Shown piece by piece: positions 10,336 to 22,162 of a stretch of 64,000 nt of DNA. The translations under genes were made by a program, and so were the position numbers. The DNA is from Cephalotus follicularis (taxonomy: Eukaryota > Streptophyta > Magnoliopsida > Oxalidales > Cephalotaceae): NCBI GenBank assembly GCA_001972305.1, contig BDDD01000365.1:401591-465590 (forward strand), read 5' to 3'. The notes beneath the pieces were generated by a model. The model searched no databases. It was not told where the DNA came from and worked only from the letters and a program-made list of their open reading frames with translations. Position 1 is the stretch's first letter; the number at the start of each line of letters is the position of its first letter.

Positions 10336-10905
10336 AAGACATCGATCCCTATTGCAAAAGACATCGACGTCTTAGAGCTACGAAAGTTACAGGCCACTTC
10401 TGGAGAAAGACATCGATCCCTTTCAAGAAAGACATCGACGTCTTTAGTGCACCAAAGTTACAGGTCAAATTTGAGCAAAGACATCGATCCTTACAGGCAA
10501 AGACATCGACGTCCAAAGGAAAGACATCGATCCCTTTCAAGAAGACATCGACGTCTTAAGCTTCCAAAGTTACAGGTCAAATTTGAGAGAAGACATCGAT
10601 CCTTGTTTCAGAAGACATCGACGTCCAGCAAAAGACATCGATCCCTTCCCTAAGACATCGACGTCTTTCTAGACCCATTTGCCAAAGCCAGAAAAGACAT
10701 CGACCCTTGAAGAAGAAGTCGATGTGATGCTCATAACTTCAAATACCTGGACTCATTCCCAGCAAAGACATCGACGCCTATAAAAGACATCGACGTCTTT
10801 TCAAAATGATTGATCCGGGAATTAGGGAACGGCTAGTTAACGCACTTTCAACGGCTAGTAACAGTCAAAGACATCGACACCTTTCTGAAGACATCGACGT
10901 CTTTA
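10336..10905 (+). repeat. Alternating, phased GACATCGATCCC / GACATCGACGTC array
   Basis: Eighteen motif copies have ACATCGA-type starts at 10339, 10361, 10410, 10432, 10481, 10503, 10524, 10544, 10593, 10614, 10634, 10654, 10697, 10717, 10768, 10787, 10871 and 10891. Steps are 19-22 bp within pairs and mostly 20-21 or 43-51 bp between pairs. The first member of nearly every pair is an asymmetric ATCGATCCC form and the second the near-palindrome GACATCGACGTC. The ORFs across it (repeats of SIPFKK/DIDV) are read-through of the array. Confidence 0.95.
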
Positions 10906-10993
10906 TGTCAGCAGAGACAAAAACAAAGTTGCATCAACACATTTTTAAATCATAAGCTTCCAGGATTTATGCAACGGCTACAAGACTTTTTTG

Positions 10994-11003
10994 TCTATAA
11001 ATT
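10994..11003 (+). promoter_or_regulatory. TATA-like box of LTR B
   Basis: TCTATAAATT lies about 100 bp after the last array motif and before the AACA/CAAT-rich leader. It is the likely LTR promoter. Confidence 0.5.
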
Positions 11004-11519
11004 GAAGATTCAAAACCTTCAGAAGAAAGGAAATTACACAACAATTCAACAATAATTACACAACATCAAGAGAGAAATCAAATTCAAGCATTCTAGTGTC
11101 AAAAAGCTCAAGTGCTCTATAGTGTTCTCAAAAGCTTCAAAGCTCTATCCTTTGAGTTTTTCTTTGTGATTCATATTATGTTCTGTATAAGCCAAATCAA
11201 ACCTATTGAGAGGTTATCTTGTAAACACATTCACAAACACATGTAAAAGAGGAGAATCCTCTAAGGTCTTGTGATTGAGTTCAATCACAAAGTTGTAAGG
11301 TGTAACGAATTGCTACCGTAATCAATTCAAGATAGTGGAAACTCAAGGAGCTCCCTTGGGAAAAGTGGACGTAGGCAAGAGTTAGCCGAACCACTCTAAA
11401 TCGGAGAAGTTTTTCTTTCCTTTCACTCTTTACTTTTAAAGTTTTTAATTTTCTGATATTTACATCAATATTCAATTCACCCCCCCCCTCTTGTATATTG
11501 CAAGAGTGCTTATTTCAAT

Positions 11520-11530
11520 TGGTATCAGAG
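11520..11530 (+). other. Primer-binding site, initiator tRNA-Met
   Basis: TGGTATCAGAG begins two bases after the LTR end at 11517, which places the start of the internal region. Confidence 0.9.
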
Positions 11531-11576
11531 AGGTTAACCTTATTTCTTAATTGTTAGAGGTTACAAAGATCCTTCA

Positions 11577-12532
11577 TGGAATTGAATATGTCAAACAAGG
11601 AAAGCATGTCCATCTCAAAGCCTCCATTTTTCGATGGAAACAACTATAGTCATNNNNNNNNNNNNNNNNNNNNNNNNNGCAAAGAAGAAGTTTGGAAGCA
11701 AACACTTCAAGAAGACATTACCCTCAAAATCCGAAACAAAGAAGGAAGAAATAATTTGTTTCGAATGCAACAAACCCGGACATTACAAGAGTGAATGTCC
11801 AAGGTTAAAGAAAGCCAAAGATACAATCAAAAAGAAGAAAGCAATGCTAGCTACATGGTCGGATAGTGATGAATCAAGCTCCGAAGAAGAAGAGAACAAA
11901 GAAGTAGCTCAACTAGCATTGATGGCAATCGACGATAGTGATGAAGATGATGATGAAGATGAAGATGAAAACGAGGTAAGTGAACTTCTTGAATTACTCG
12001 AAAATTTTAGTCTAGAAAATACTTCTCTCAAAAGAAATATAAAAGCTCTTAATAGAGAAAATGTTAGTTTAAAACATGAGGTAGAATACCTATCGACTAA
12101 GTCATTAGATGATAAGACTATCTCTCTTGAAAAGGAAAATGAGACCCTAAAAATAGAAGTTGATGCTCTTAAGAAGACTTTCTCGAAATTTTCAAATAGT
12201 AGTGAAAAACTTGATAAACTCTTACGACTTCAAATGTGTGTTTTTAACAAGGCTGGCCTAGGATATGATGAGATGAATAATGTTAAACATTTTCAAAAAT
12301 ATCTTGAAAAGAAAGATAGTAGAAAGACCTCATCTAGCATAGCTTGCACCTATTGCAATAAAAATGGTCACACTACACACAATTGTTATCACAAGAGAAA
12401 TGACATGCACAAGAGAAATTTTTTATTGAAAAATAAAGTGTTTAAATTAAGAACTATATGGGTTCCAAAAGGAACATCTATTACTAACCCCCCTGGACCC
12501 AAAGCAACTTGGGTACCAAAGTCTTCAACGTA
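11577..12532 (+). mobile_element. gag: gag region of element B (fossil, contains an assembly gap)
   Basis: The start of gag (MELNMSNKESMSIS, PPFFDGNNYS) is followed by a run of N and then the zinc knuckle CFECNKPGHYKSEC, an acidic stretch, a long Leu/Asn/Lys-rich coiled-coil region, a second CCHC-like motif (CTYCNKNGHTTHNC) and the SIRE-type tail IWVPKGTS/TWVPKS. The capsid core falls in the gap and cannot be judged. Confidence 0.85.
11654..11678. other. Assembly gap (25 N)
   Basis: A run of 25 N lies inside gag of element B. A full gag core should need several hundred more bases than fit here, so the run is probably a placeholder of unknown true length. Features that cross it have uncertain length. 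Confidence 0.95.
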
Positions 12533-12550
12533 AATTCTCTTGTTTTGTAG

Positions 12551-14812
12551 ATGTCACCAAAGAGGAATCATTGGTACCTTGACAGTGGATGCTCCAAGCA
12601 TATGACGGGTAACAAACGCCTATTTATAACTTGGAAACCAAAAGAAGGAGGAAACGTAACCTTTGGAGACAACACAAAAGGACAAATCGTTGGAACCGAC
12701 TCCATAGGTAATAAAGACATTACTATTACTAATGTATTGCATGTTAAAGGACTCAAACACAATCTCCTGAGCATAAGTCAATTGTGTGACAAGAATTGTA
12801 GAGTCATTTTTGAAAATACTTCATGTAGAGTCATTGACAACAACAATAACGCCACTAAATTTATTGGACAAAGAGAAGGCAATGTATATGTTATAAATTT
12901 AAATGATCTTCAAAATCAAAATGTTAAATGCCTTGTCTCTTTAAATGAAGATAGTTGGATGTGGCATAGAAGGCTTGGTCATGTTAGCATGAGAACTATT
13001 GCAAAGATTTTTAAACATGATTTCGTAAAAGGTCTTCCTAAATTGAGCTTTCAAAAAGATAAATTTTGTGATGCTTGCCAACAAGGAAAACAAATTAGAA
13101 CAAGTTTTAAATCAACCAACATTGTCTCAACTTCTAGGCCACTCGAACTACTTCATATGGATCTTTTTGGCCCAATAAACATAAGAAGCTTAGGTCATGA
13201 AGCTATCATTGGAAATATTCAACAAGGTATTAGGACTAGGTCTAGTGCAAATACTTGTAATTATGTTGCATTTCTTTCTCACTTTGAACCCAAGAACTTT
13301 GTAGAAGCCGAAAAGGATGAAAATTGGATAGTAGCTATGCAAGAAGAGTTAAACCAATTTGAGCGGAACAAAGTTTGGTTTTTGGTACCTAGACCTAAGG
13401 ATCATTCGGTAATAGGGACTAAATGGGTATTTAGAAATAAAATGGATAATCAAGGGATCATAATTAGAAACAAGGCTAGATTAGTTGCACAAGGCTATTC
13501 ACAAGAAGAATGAATAGATTATGATGAAACATATGCACCCGTTGCTAGACTAGAATCCATTCGATTGTTACTTGCATTTGCTTGCTTTAAAAATTTCAAA
13601 TTATATCAAATGGATGTGAAAAGTGCCTTTTTAAATGATTTTATAAAAGAAGAAGTGTATGTTGAACAACCTCAAGGTTTTGAGGATCCTTTCTTTCCAA
13701 ACCATGTTTTTAAATTAAACAAGGCTTTATATGGTCTCAAACAAGCCCCTCGAGCTTGGTATGAGAGATTGACAAAATTTTTGATTGAAAATGATTTCAA
13801 ACGAGGAAATGTCGATATTACCCTTTTTACAAAATCAAAAGGCAACGATTTACTTATTGTGCAAATATATGTTGATGACATTATTTTTGGATCTACTAAC
13901 GAATCTTTGTGCAATGAATTTTCTAACACTATGAAGTCAGAATTTGAAATGAGCTTAATGGGAGAACTCAACTTTTTTCTTGGACTTCAAGTGACACAAA
14001 ACAAAGAGGGAATCTTCATCAACCAAACGAAGTACGTAAAAGAAATACTTAGAAAGTTTGGAATGGAGAAAGCTAAAACAAGTAAGACTCCTATGAGCAC
14101 CTCTACAAAGCTTGACAAAGACGAACAAGGTAAAAATGTTGATCAAAAGCTTTATAGAAGTATGATAGGGTCTTTATTGTATTTAACTGCTAGTAGACCC
14201 GATATATTGTTTAGTGTGTGCTTGTGTGCTCACTTTCAATCAAACCCAAAGGAATCTCATTTGTTTGCTGTAAAACGAATTTTCAAATATCTTGCATATA
14301 CACCTACTCTAGGCTTATGGTATTCCCGAGACTCTAATTTTGATTTACATTCTTACTCGGATGCCGACTTTGGTGGATATAAAGTTGACCGCAAGAGCAC
14401 TAGTGGCTCATGCCAATACCGAGGAAGTATGCTTATTTCCTGGTTTAGTAAAAAGCAAAATTATGTTGCTTTATCTACCACTGAAGCTGAATACATTGTT
14501 GTAGGTATTTGTTGTTCACAAATCTTATGGCAAAAGCAACAATTGATTGACTATGGTGTTTGCGTAAAAGATGTCTCTATAAAATGTGATAACACTAGTA
14601 GTATTTGTCTAGATAAGAACCCTGTTCATCATTCTAGGACAAAACACATTGATATTAGATATCACTTTTTAAGAGAACATGTTGAAAATGGACACATTGT
14701 TTTAGAATACATTCCCACTAAAAAACAAGTTGCGGATATATTCACTAAGCCTCTGAATGAAAACTCTTTTTCAAAGTTTAGAAGAGAATTAGGTTTATGT
14801 GAGCTTGAATGA
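12551..14812 (+). mobile_element. pol: pol region of element B: protease, integrase part, RT, RNase H (fossil)
   Basis: Recognisable in order are the protease-like WYLDSGCSKHMTG, the pre-integrase zinc region (WMWHRRLGHVSMRT, CDACQQGKQ), the start of the integrase core (LHMDLFGP), the copia RT (NKVWFLVPRP, TKWVFRNK, YQMDVKSAFLN, QIYVDDIIFG) and RNase H (SYSDADFGG, STTEAEYI, TKHIDIRYH, DIFTKPL). The integrase portion is shorter than usual for the family. Broken, a small number of breaks. Encodes the copying and insertion enzymes of the element. Confidence 0.9.
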
Positions 14813-15486
14813 ATGTTTATTTGTGTGAATGATTTGATTTATTGTATGTTCATTTGATGTGATGATTGATTCGTGGTCATTGTTCTGTTTTTTATTGTAA
14901 TGAACCTTGTTATTTGTGTAATTTTTCTGAATTTTTATTGTAAGACAAAGTGTTTGCTAATGACATTATGGTTGTTTATGAATTGTGTTTGGTGTTTATG
15001 TTTTGGTTGTTATTGCTAATATCTTGTTATGATATTCAAATCTTGATTTCATAATGGGGAGTATAAATTGTTTATGTTCTATGATAATGTTCATGTTATT
15101 GATATTTTATTTACACTTTCTTTTATTAAGGGGGAGCTAATTTCTTCTATCTTTTTTATGCTATACAAAAAAGGGGGAGAAAGAGCTCAAAAGCATTGCT
15201 CAATTGATATTGCTTACATTTTATAATTAATGGGTACATTTTATAATTAATGGGGAGAAAGAGCTCAAAAGCATAGCTCATTGATATTTGTTTATATTCT
15301 CCAATTATGGGAGATAGAGCTCAAATAGCTCAAAACCATTGGAGATAGAGTTTCATTAAGATAAAGCTCAATAGCACATTCAAATGGAACTTTCTTTAAT
15401 GAACATTGCTTATTCATGCTTATTGATATCACTTATATTTATGCCTTTTTTGAGCAAATTTTTGACATCATAAAAAACGGGGAGAT
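14813..15486 (+). other. 3' leader of element B with repeated purine tracts
   Basis: A T-rich non-coding stretch is followed by AAGGGGGAGC (15128) and AAAAAAGGGGGAGAAAGAGC (15168), with imperfect repeats of GGAGAAAGAGCTCAAAAGCAT around 15176, 15253 and 15310. The last purine tract, near 15474-15486, abuts the 3' LTR. Multiple purine tracts are a known feature of SIRE-like elements. Confidence 0.6.
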
Positions 15487-15726
15487 TGTTGACGATTTAG
15501 TCTCAATCCTAGTTTTGATGATAACATATTTGCATTTAACAAGTTCACTTAATGTGCAAGTTATTAGAAAGATATACAAAAGGCAAAAGACTGCTGCAAG
15601 GAAAAGACATCGATCCCTATTGCAAAAGACATCGACGTCTTAGAGCTACGAAAGTTACAGGCCACTTCTGGAGAAAGACATCGATCCCTTTCCCCCCTCT
15701 TGTATATTGCAAGAGTGCTTATTTCA
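15487..15726 (+). repeat. 3' LTR of element B (240 bp, much shorter than the 5' LTR)
   Basis: It starts TGTTGACGATTTAGTC and ends TTGCAAGAGTGCTTATTTCA like the 5' LTR, and is followed by the AGCCG duplication. Most of the motif array present in the 5' LTR is absent here. Confidence 0.9.
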
Positions 15727-15731
15727 AGCCG

Positions 15732-16811
15732 ACTGCCCAATATGAACAGCCGACTGTTGGAGTTGAGTAGCCGACTGTCTGAGGTTGAGTAGCTGACTAG
15801 AAATACAAAGAATCCCAGAAACTGGATTGGCACTCCACCAGCCGACTGGAACAGGGGTCCAACCGACTTCTGAGGAGAAATAGTCGACTGCCCAGAATTG
15901 CCAGCCGACTGTCCAATTAGACCAGTAGCTTTTTGGTAATCCTATCTTCCTCCACCAGCCGACTAAAATAGGGATACAACCGACTGTTTCATCAAAACAG
16001 TCGACTGTCAAGATCAACCAGTTGACTGCCTGCACCAACGGCTATATTTTGAAATACGTGCCATCGAATCCAACTGATTGCCAAGATAATCCAGCCGACT
16101 AGATCGGGTCTGACTTTTAAAAATAGATCTGTTGGAGCATGTCTTTATAAGCAAAAGTGAGGTATCAATCCAAAAAAGAGATAGCAAGACAGCACTCAAT
16201 TCTTTCAAGCAACTCAGGCTACATACACAACATTCTTAATACCGAAAGAGATCAATATCAAGAGCAAATCTACAACTTTCAAATCAATATCAAAACTTGC
16301 TTCAAGAGCATTATTGTCAACTTGTAAACATACTTGAGTGTTGTCATTCGTGAGATTTACTTAGCCATATCCAACCTTTGAGAGGTTATTTCAAGCAACC
16401 AAAACATCATTGTAATCTTTTATTATAATAGGAGAGTGTACCCTTAGTGAGATAATCAAGAGGAGTGAACTCTTAGTAAGATTATCAAAGGGGAGTGAAC
16501 CCTTAGTGTGTAAGTGATTGAGGTCAATCACTAAACTTGTAAGGTGTTTTGGTTTGCACCCGGAACCCAAAATCAAAGTGTACTAGAAGGAGTCTAGTGG
16601 AATCTCAAGGAGGTCCTTGGGAAAAGTGGACGTGGGCAAGAGTTTGCAAAACCACTATAAACTCTGTTTCCAATATCTCTAACTCTATCTCTTTATTGTT
16701 TTTTACTTATCTTTGATAACTTACTATTGTTTGTATCTTTGCATTGTTGTTTCTTTTTGTCTAAGATCTAAAATAAACCCCATATATTTAGGTTGCCATA
16801 TAGAACTTTCA
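15732..16811 (+). repeat. 3' LTR of element A, distal part
   Basis: It resumes LTR A after element B with the same AGCCGACTG array, leader and U5, ending AGAACTTTCA. The array keeps its 21-bp spacing, with several motif cores changed relative to the 5' copy. Confidence 0.9.
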
Positions 16812-17789
16812 GAAACCTATGGTTAGATTCTCTAATGAGCCGAAATTTTTGGGAAGAAAGCTCAAGGGATTTTGCTAACAAGAGAGTGGTGGAGACTTGG
16901 AGTCATTCATGGGAACATCCCAAGCTAGTACCGGCAAAGTGAAGGAGCCTCCACTTTTGGTATAACCTCTTACTTGCTCCCTTTGTATTCTTTGGTTTTG
17001 TTTATCACATATGCATGCTTATGTGATATTTGATTATGGCTTGGTATGGTGATCCTTTGTTGCTAGTGAGTTGATTATGGTTTGGTATGGTGATACTTCG
17101 TTCTACCTCAAATGCATGGATTGTGTGTCCAAATTCATACTCAAGTGCTCATCAAGGCACTACAATCCATGCATATCATAAAGCAATAAATCATTTTAAA
17201 TGCAATTAAGGTAGGGAAATTCCTACTATTCAATACAAAGCTTTAACTGATGGATCTATTATATAATGGAGGAGAGACTTAAATCTCTAGCTTTTATCAA
17301 CTACCCATTATTCCCGTTATCATTTAGGTTCCAAGTTTGTAAGATTTGGAGAAAGTTTGGGTAAAGAGAGAGAGAGAGAGAGATTGAAGAAAGAATTGTG
17401 AGAAAATGAAATGAAAATACGAATTAAGCTTCTATTTATAGGTTTTCTTTGTTTTCCCTTTTAAATTCAAAACACTCACATCTCTCATATACAACTAATT
17501 ACCCCCATGTTATCTCTCATGTGTGCATATATAACATTTCAATATCTCATAAACATGCATATATGAGTATATGCTTAAATACGGACAATGAATGTCCCAA
17601 TCACTGTATAAACATTTCATATAAATACCTATCAATCTATATGAGTATAAAATACCCCAATACATATCATAATCATATACACAAACATCTCCATAATATT
17701 TACTATAATAATATGATGCAATATATGTTAAAGCAATTATGAGTCATTTTCGAGCATTACATGTGTGAACTTGAGTCTCTTCATTTTTT
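16812..17789. other. Unassigned repeat-like sequence; possible end of LTR C
   Basis: The first 200 bases plausibly continue LTR C after element A. The rest is non-coding with direct duplications such as TTGATTATGG(C/T)TTGGTATGGTGAT at about 17031 and 17072. A (GA)n run lies at 17364-17383. Confidence 0.4.
17364..17383. repeat. (GA)n microsatellite
   Basis: About ten GA units lie in a GA-rich leader-like stretch. Confidence 0.85.
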
Positions 17790-18272
17790 GTCTACCATGT
17801 CATCACTTAATCATGCTCCCAGTTCTGACTCTATTTTCTCAATTCATTATGGTGAAACAACATCTAGCCTTTAATATTCTAGGTTAGGTCATATTTCAAC
17901 TTCAAAATTGCAAACTCTAATTTGTTCAAATGTGTTAGGATCTGTGTCTTTAGAAAAATTAGATTGCATGCCTTGTTAAATAAAAAAAAACAAAGTGCTT
18001 TAGTGTTCAATGTCGGTAATTCTTTAGCATGTGCTCCCTTTGATTTAATATATTTCAATGTTTTGGTCCTTATAAACTCCCACTACGGAGGCTTTCGTTA
18101 TTTTGTTGTGTTTATTGAGTTTTCCAAGTTTACATGGATTTATTTGCATCATAGGTTTGAACTATTAGATATCCATCAAATTATTGCAAAAATGAATATT
18201 ACTCAATTTTTAAAAATCATAAAACTCTTCCACTCTGATAATGTCAAAGAATATATCCAAAATACATTTTAG
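17790..18272 (+). mobile_element. Ty1/copia integrase remnant (fossil)
   Basis: Readable pieces are RLGHISTSKLQTL with LEKLDCMPC (pre-integrase zinc region) and the integrase core FDLIYFNV, GGFRYFVVFIEFSKFTWIYL and LFHSDNVKEY. The copy is old, with several breaks, no recognisable ends, and it belongs to a lineage different from elements A and B. Confidence 0.75.
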
Positions 18273-18654
18273 ATATATAGGACTGACGAACTTACACTAA
18301 ATGTATCAATTGACTGACAAACTTCAAAATAGCTCATTCGAGAAACTCAATTTCCAATTATGGCTTAATCGAGGACTTAACGTGAGGAACTTGCTCTTGA
18401 AAAAGTATGTTAAACACTATATATACTCACTATTTTATTCTTAATTTTCTATCATGTCGGGTCCTCAATTGAGTCAAAATTGATAGTGAGTAAGCCGTTT
18501 GAAGTATGAGGGACAATTAGTATATTTAATATAAATTTGAAGGACAAAATGGATTTTTGACATATATATTAACGATATACGATTATTTATCAGTTGTATA
18601 TGGTTTACTATGTACCATATAATGTTAATCGCACCAATTAAATTTAGTAGTTAG
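18273..18654. other. AT-rich non-coding sequence
   Basis: No gene or repeat end is recognised. It ends in GTTAG immediately before element D, and a GTTAG also lies three bases past the far end of D. Confidence 0.4.
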
Positions 18655-19339
18655 TGTCACACCCGTTCCCTACAACAACCGCTATCCTACTGAGAACGGA
18701 TATGACGTTCCACATGACAACTTCCTTTCGGAAGTCACCACATGATTTCTATAAAACTCACGTTAAACTTGGAAATCAAAAAGTTAAACGTTTCCAAAAC
18801 TTTAAAAAAAATTTCTAACTCTTAAATTTTTACGAAAATCGGGCAAGTAGTATCTGTTTATAGGACTATGCCCCCTGTAAAGAAAAACACATTTTATAAA
18901 CACACTCCCGAAGGAGGAATCAACAGTTATAATGGGGCTCAGCCCTCAGCAAACCACATTTTAAAGCAGTAAACATGGGTTGGGCTCAGCCTCAACCATT
19001 TCAACAAGCAATAAAAGTAAATCTATAGGGCTCGGACCTTTTAAAAGCAAAACTATAAAGGAACACATTATATGAAAACATTAATATAAAACATGATGAA
19101 TGCGTAATTTAATTGCTGATGCAGTATGCTATGCATGTGTTAAAATCCTGGTAGCATGCCTTGCCCTCGTGGTCCATCATCAACAACAACTAGCAACTCC
19201 TTGCCATCATCTGAAATGGAAACACTGGGAGGGAGTTAGTCCAAAAATAGTATAATAATTATTATTATTATTATTATTAACAAATGGCATTCACGTAATT
19301 TACACGTCAACCGCATTAAAAGTGACACGGGGTGTCACA
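18655..19339 (-). repeat. 3' LTR of element D (685 bp)
   Basis: It matches 22178-23230 almost base for base but is about 370 bp shorter. It contains an (ATT)n run at 19255-19280 and three GGGCTCAGCC/GGGCTCGG motifs. Confidence 0.9.
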
Positions 19340-19340
19340 A

Positions 19341-19352
19341 TCTCCCCCCTTA
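19341..19352 (-). other. Polypurine tract of element D
   Basis: The minus strand reads TAAGGGGGGAGA immediately before the 3' LTR start, the usual plus-strand primer site. Confidence 0.75.
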
Positions 19353-22161
19353 AGAAATTTCGTCCCCGAAATTTACTCACATCACAAGATGAAGAAATGT
19401 GAATACATGTTTGCTTATTTCGTCCTTACTCCCCAAGAAGTATCTCTCAAAAAGAACTGATCTCGTATGTCATGGATCTGCACTGGTACTCTCTCAACAT
19501 CACACATGGAAACTATCATAGATGCATTCCAGCTCTGTAGATAAGTTGAACTGGTAGACAAATGCACCAATACATAAAGTGGTCTCGAGTGATCCAATGT
19601 CGTTGGAGCTGAGCCTTCGCAGCTTTCTAACTTGATCACTATTGTACCGTGATGCCCGTAGAAACACTTTTTCATCCAGCTGAAACTTCATGTTCACGCG
19701 ACATCTGTTTACGTACTCATCACCGATACCATCCCAACATGAGTGTATCTCGTGTTGCCAACCGTACAACATCATAGAGGTGTCATGCTGCTAGCTTGAA
19801 TCTATGAAAGTCATAAGACAAGCCCATCTTAGAACTATTCTCATCCAAGCACGCTTCCGCTGCGCTACTCTGATGGAATTCTGTGCGATAGTGCTGATAT
19901 GATCGTTCCTCAAAGTGGTCTAGATCATAGATGAGCTGAATCGATAGATGTGAGCCGTTTAGGCTGTCATTTCAGTATGACTTATATCGCATCGTACCTT
20001 AACAATGTCCGTGTCGTTCATATAATGAAGTCCATCGCGACATGCTCCCATATAACGTCAAAAACCACATGAGCCATCCATTCAAGTAAATAGGTACGTT
20101 TGTGAAGTCAACGAGGCACACGAACATCATGCGTGTCGAAGCAACAAACGCTTGGACAACGAACAAGGAGCGAAGTCCCACATGCATTTCATATTCCGTA
20201 TCTAACTCTACGAGAAAAGTCTAGTAGCCCACAACAACGTCGAATGAGCAAAGCATACTTGGAACACAAAACAACTATGTGATCAGCCAACCTGAAAAGG
20301 CGTTGGGCAAAAATATTCCGAGGGACAATGGGATCCCGTTTCATAGGTACGTAGCACAAGATCTCAATGCAATCCACCAATAGCAAGGATGTCCGAAGAC
20401 AAGCTGAAAAGGCATGCGTATTGATCGATCGATGAATCAACATGGGGTCAGCCAAGCCACGCAACCAAAATACTCGAGCGTCCAACATACACAAAGCAAG
20501 AGGTTATCTAAACGAACCACAAACGAGACGATGAATAGTCGTCGTCAAACACGTGGAAACATCGAGAGAACCAAAGCTTGCACCGGTAGGTGTGAAATAA
20601 GAATGCGTAAAAACTCCTGGTGCGGATAATCAAGGCTGACGATCGAAACATCATGTATAGGATGCATAAGCTCAAGGCACCATGAAGGCAAGTTGCACAT
20701 ACTCATGTCATCATGCGTACAAAACGTAAATCACATGCAGAAGAACATGCACATAATTACGCAGATAAACTTCGTGCAAGCACCACATTATGCGTTCACC
20801 ATCGCCAAGCAAGCAGCAAAAAGTGAATAGAATAGCATGCGTACAAGCTCTTCGTGTGGACAACGAATGCATCGTCGCATAAAACGTACATGAACGCACA
20901 TCAAGACGCACACGCAACAGCCAAGCGCACAACAATTTGCATTGCTAGCACAAGGGCACAACAATCATAGCGTACTCTTCCACTTGAGAATATAAAGCAA
21001 CTGCAATAGCTTGAAGTTTCACTATTGCTCCACATTGAGTTGCTGGTATGTTGAACATCTCATTATCAGAACTACAATATTTCTCTTCATGTTGTTCTAC
21101 CAGAAGTGCTCCCTCCAGCAACGACACACTTGGTACTTTTAGGTTGTATCATGGAAAATGAGTTATGTCTTCACAAAACTTTCGTTTGACGGCTTCATCG
21201 TGAGACGCACGTAACCTGTCCCATACATCAACGTTCTATTATCTTGAAGCGAGCATTCAATGCGGTTACAATTCTATCACCGAGCATCGCTGATCTGGTC
21301 CTGCAATATCCGTCTCTCCCGAAGAGTAGACGATAGAGCTCCCATGCATAAGACTAACAGGATCACATGCAATGATCCGACTCCGCTAAGTAAACGAATA
21401 ACTTGTCCAAAGATAAGAAAGAGAAGTACAAAACTTCTTTCTCAAAGCATCGGTAATCACATTGACTTGGGTATTCGTTAGCGTAACCATAGTCCTTAAT
21501 CATCTCTACGCAGCTCTGCTAGAGACTCGAATCCCTGTCGATAAGGATCTACATAGGGCCGATATTCGTCCACAATAGATGAGGTCATCTAACCATAGCC
21601 CTTATAGGCTAAAACCTTTATTGTACTCTGTTAACATTTCCACCAAATACTCAAGCAAAAACGTACTATGATGGTTGTTTGAACCTCTTTGAACAATTCG
21701 TCATCGTGATGATTCATCACTGCAAAGCAGTACTGAAACATATACAAAAACCATAGAGTAGTTCTATCGCGTACATCGCGCCTTAATAGTTTACAAGTCT
21801 CGAGTAGCTAGGCTATAGCCAGCTAGAACTCTGACTCCGACATATCGATTAAACAAAGGGCTATAGGAAAGATACGTCATCGCGACTAACTTGGCCGCTA
21901 CGCAAAAACAGAGATGATATCCTAGAATATCTTCGATCTTGGAATCCTTATATTTACATCTTACTCTAACTCAACATAAGCCATCTATCTGGAAAACTTA
22001 AAAGATCTCACTATTTATGTCCACAGCGGGACCATCTTACCGACCACGGGGCATGCTACCGAACACATGACATGCAATGCATGATATGCAAGAGTTTGTA
22101 AAACTTAAAACCACTTTGGAAAAACATTTTACTTTAGAAGTATAGAGAATCTAAAACCAAA
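19353..22161 (-). mobile_element. Decayed gypsy pol interior of element D (fossil)
   Basis: Faint but ordered pol signals on the minus strand include an RNase H end resembling NVITDALRKK near 21450 and a C-terminal integrase block (MKFQLDEKVFLRAS, then FVYQFNLSTELECIYDSFHV) near 19500-19700. VPVQIHDIRDQ near 19460 resembles the chromovirus tail. Overall similarity is far lower than for element F or J. None of the short ORFs here is a credible gene. Confidence 0.55.
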
Positions 22162-22162
22162 G

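Larger units (their letters stand above)
10219..11517 (+). repeat. 5' LTR of element B (1299 bp)
   Basis: It begins TGTTGACGATTTAGTC and ends GCAAGAGTGCTTATTTCA. U3 has the alternating GACATCGA array (10336-10905), a TATA-like TCTATAAATT at 10994-11003, and U5 contains CTTGGGAAAAGTGGACGTAG, shared with LTR A. Confidence 0.9.
10219..15726 (+). mobile_element. Copia element B, SIRE-like, inserted in the 3' LTR of A
   Basis: Ends TGTTGACGAT...TTATTTCA are flanked by a perfect 5-bp duplication AGCCG (10214-10218 and 15727-15731), which is itself part of an array motif of element A. The order is 5' LTR, iMet primer site, gag (with an assembly gap), protease and integrase part, RT, RNase H, long 3' leader, and a much shorter 3' LTR. 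Aligned LTR parts differ at about 3 of 205 bases by eye, so the insertion is young. Broken, a few breaks besides the assembly gap. Confidence 0.95.
6372..16811 (+). mobile_element. Copia element A, SIRE-like, gag-only, with element B nested in its 3' LTR
   Basis: The 5' LTR is 6372-7622, the iMet primer site 7625-7636, the gag region about 7702-9299, then a purine-rich 3' leader, and a 3' LTR in two parts (10038-10218 and 15732-16811) split by element B. The LTRs differ by only a few percent. No protease, integrase, RT or RNase H is present between gag and the 3' LTR, so it is non-autonomous. Flanking duplication is imperfect (AAAAA/GAAAC). Broken, with several breaks. Confidence 0.9.

Noticed and set aside
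10284-10653. Overlapping ORFs with repeated DIDV/SIPFKK and RHRSL residues, like a repeat protein
   Set aside because: They are the GACATCGA array read in several frames; no start context or other domain, and the LTR position explains them.
10336-10905. Regular repeats with varied spacers, resembling a CRISPR array
   Set aside because: The repeats are only about 12 bp, spacing alternates, there are no cas genes, and the host is a plant nuclear genome.
17449-17742. ORF of 97 codons rich in His, Tyr and Asn
   Set aside because: Low-complexity, AT-rich composition with no similarity; adjacent to a copia remnant and likely chance.
19999-21481. Several 60-100 codon ORFs on both strands inside element D
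   Set aside because: They lie in a decayed gypsy interior, overlap one another, and show no recognisable domain of their own.
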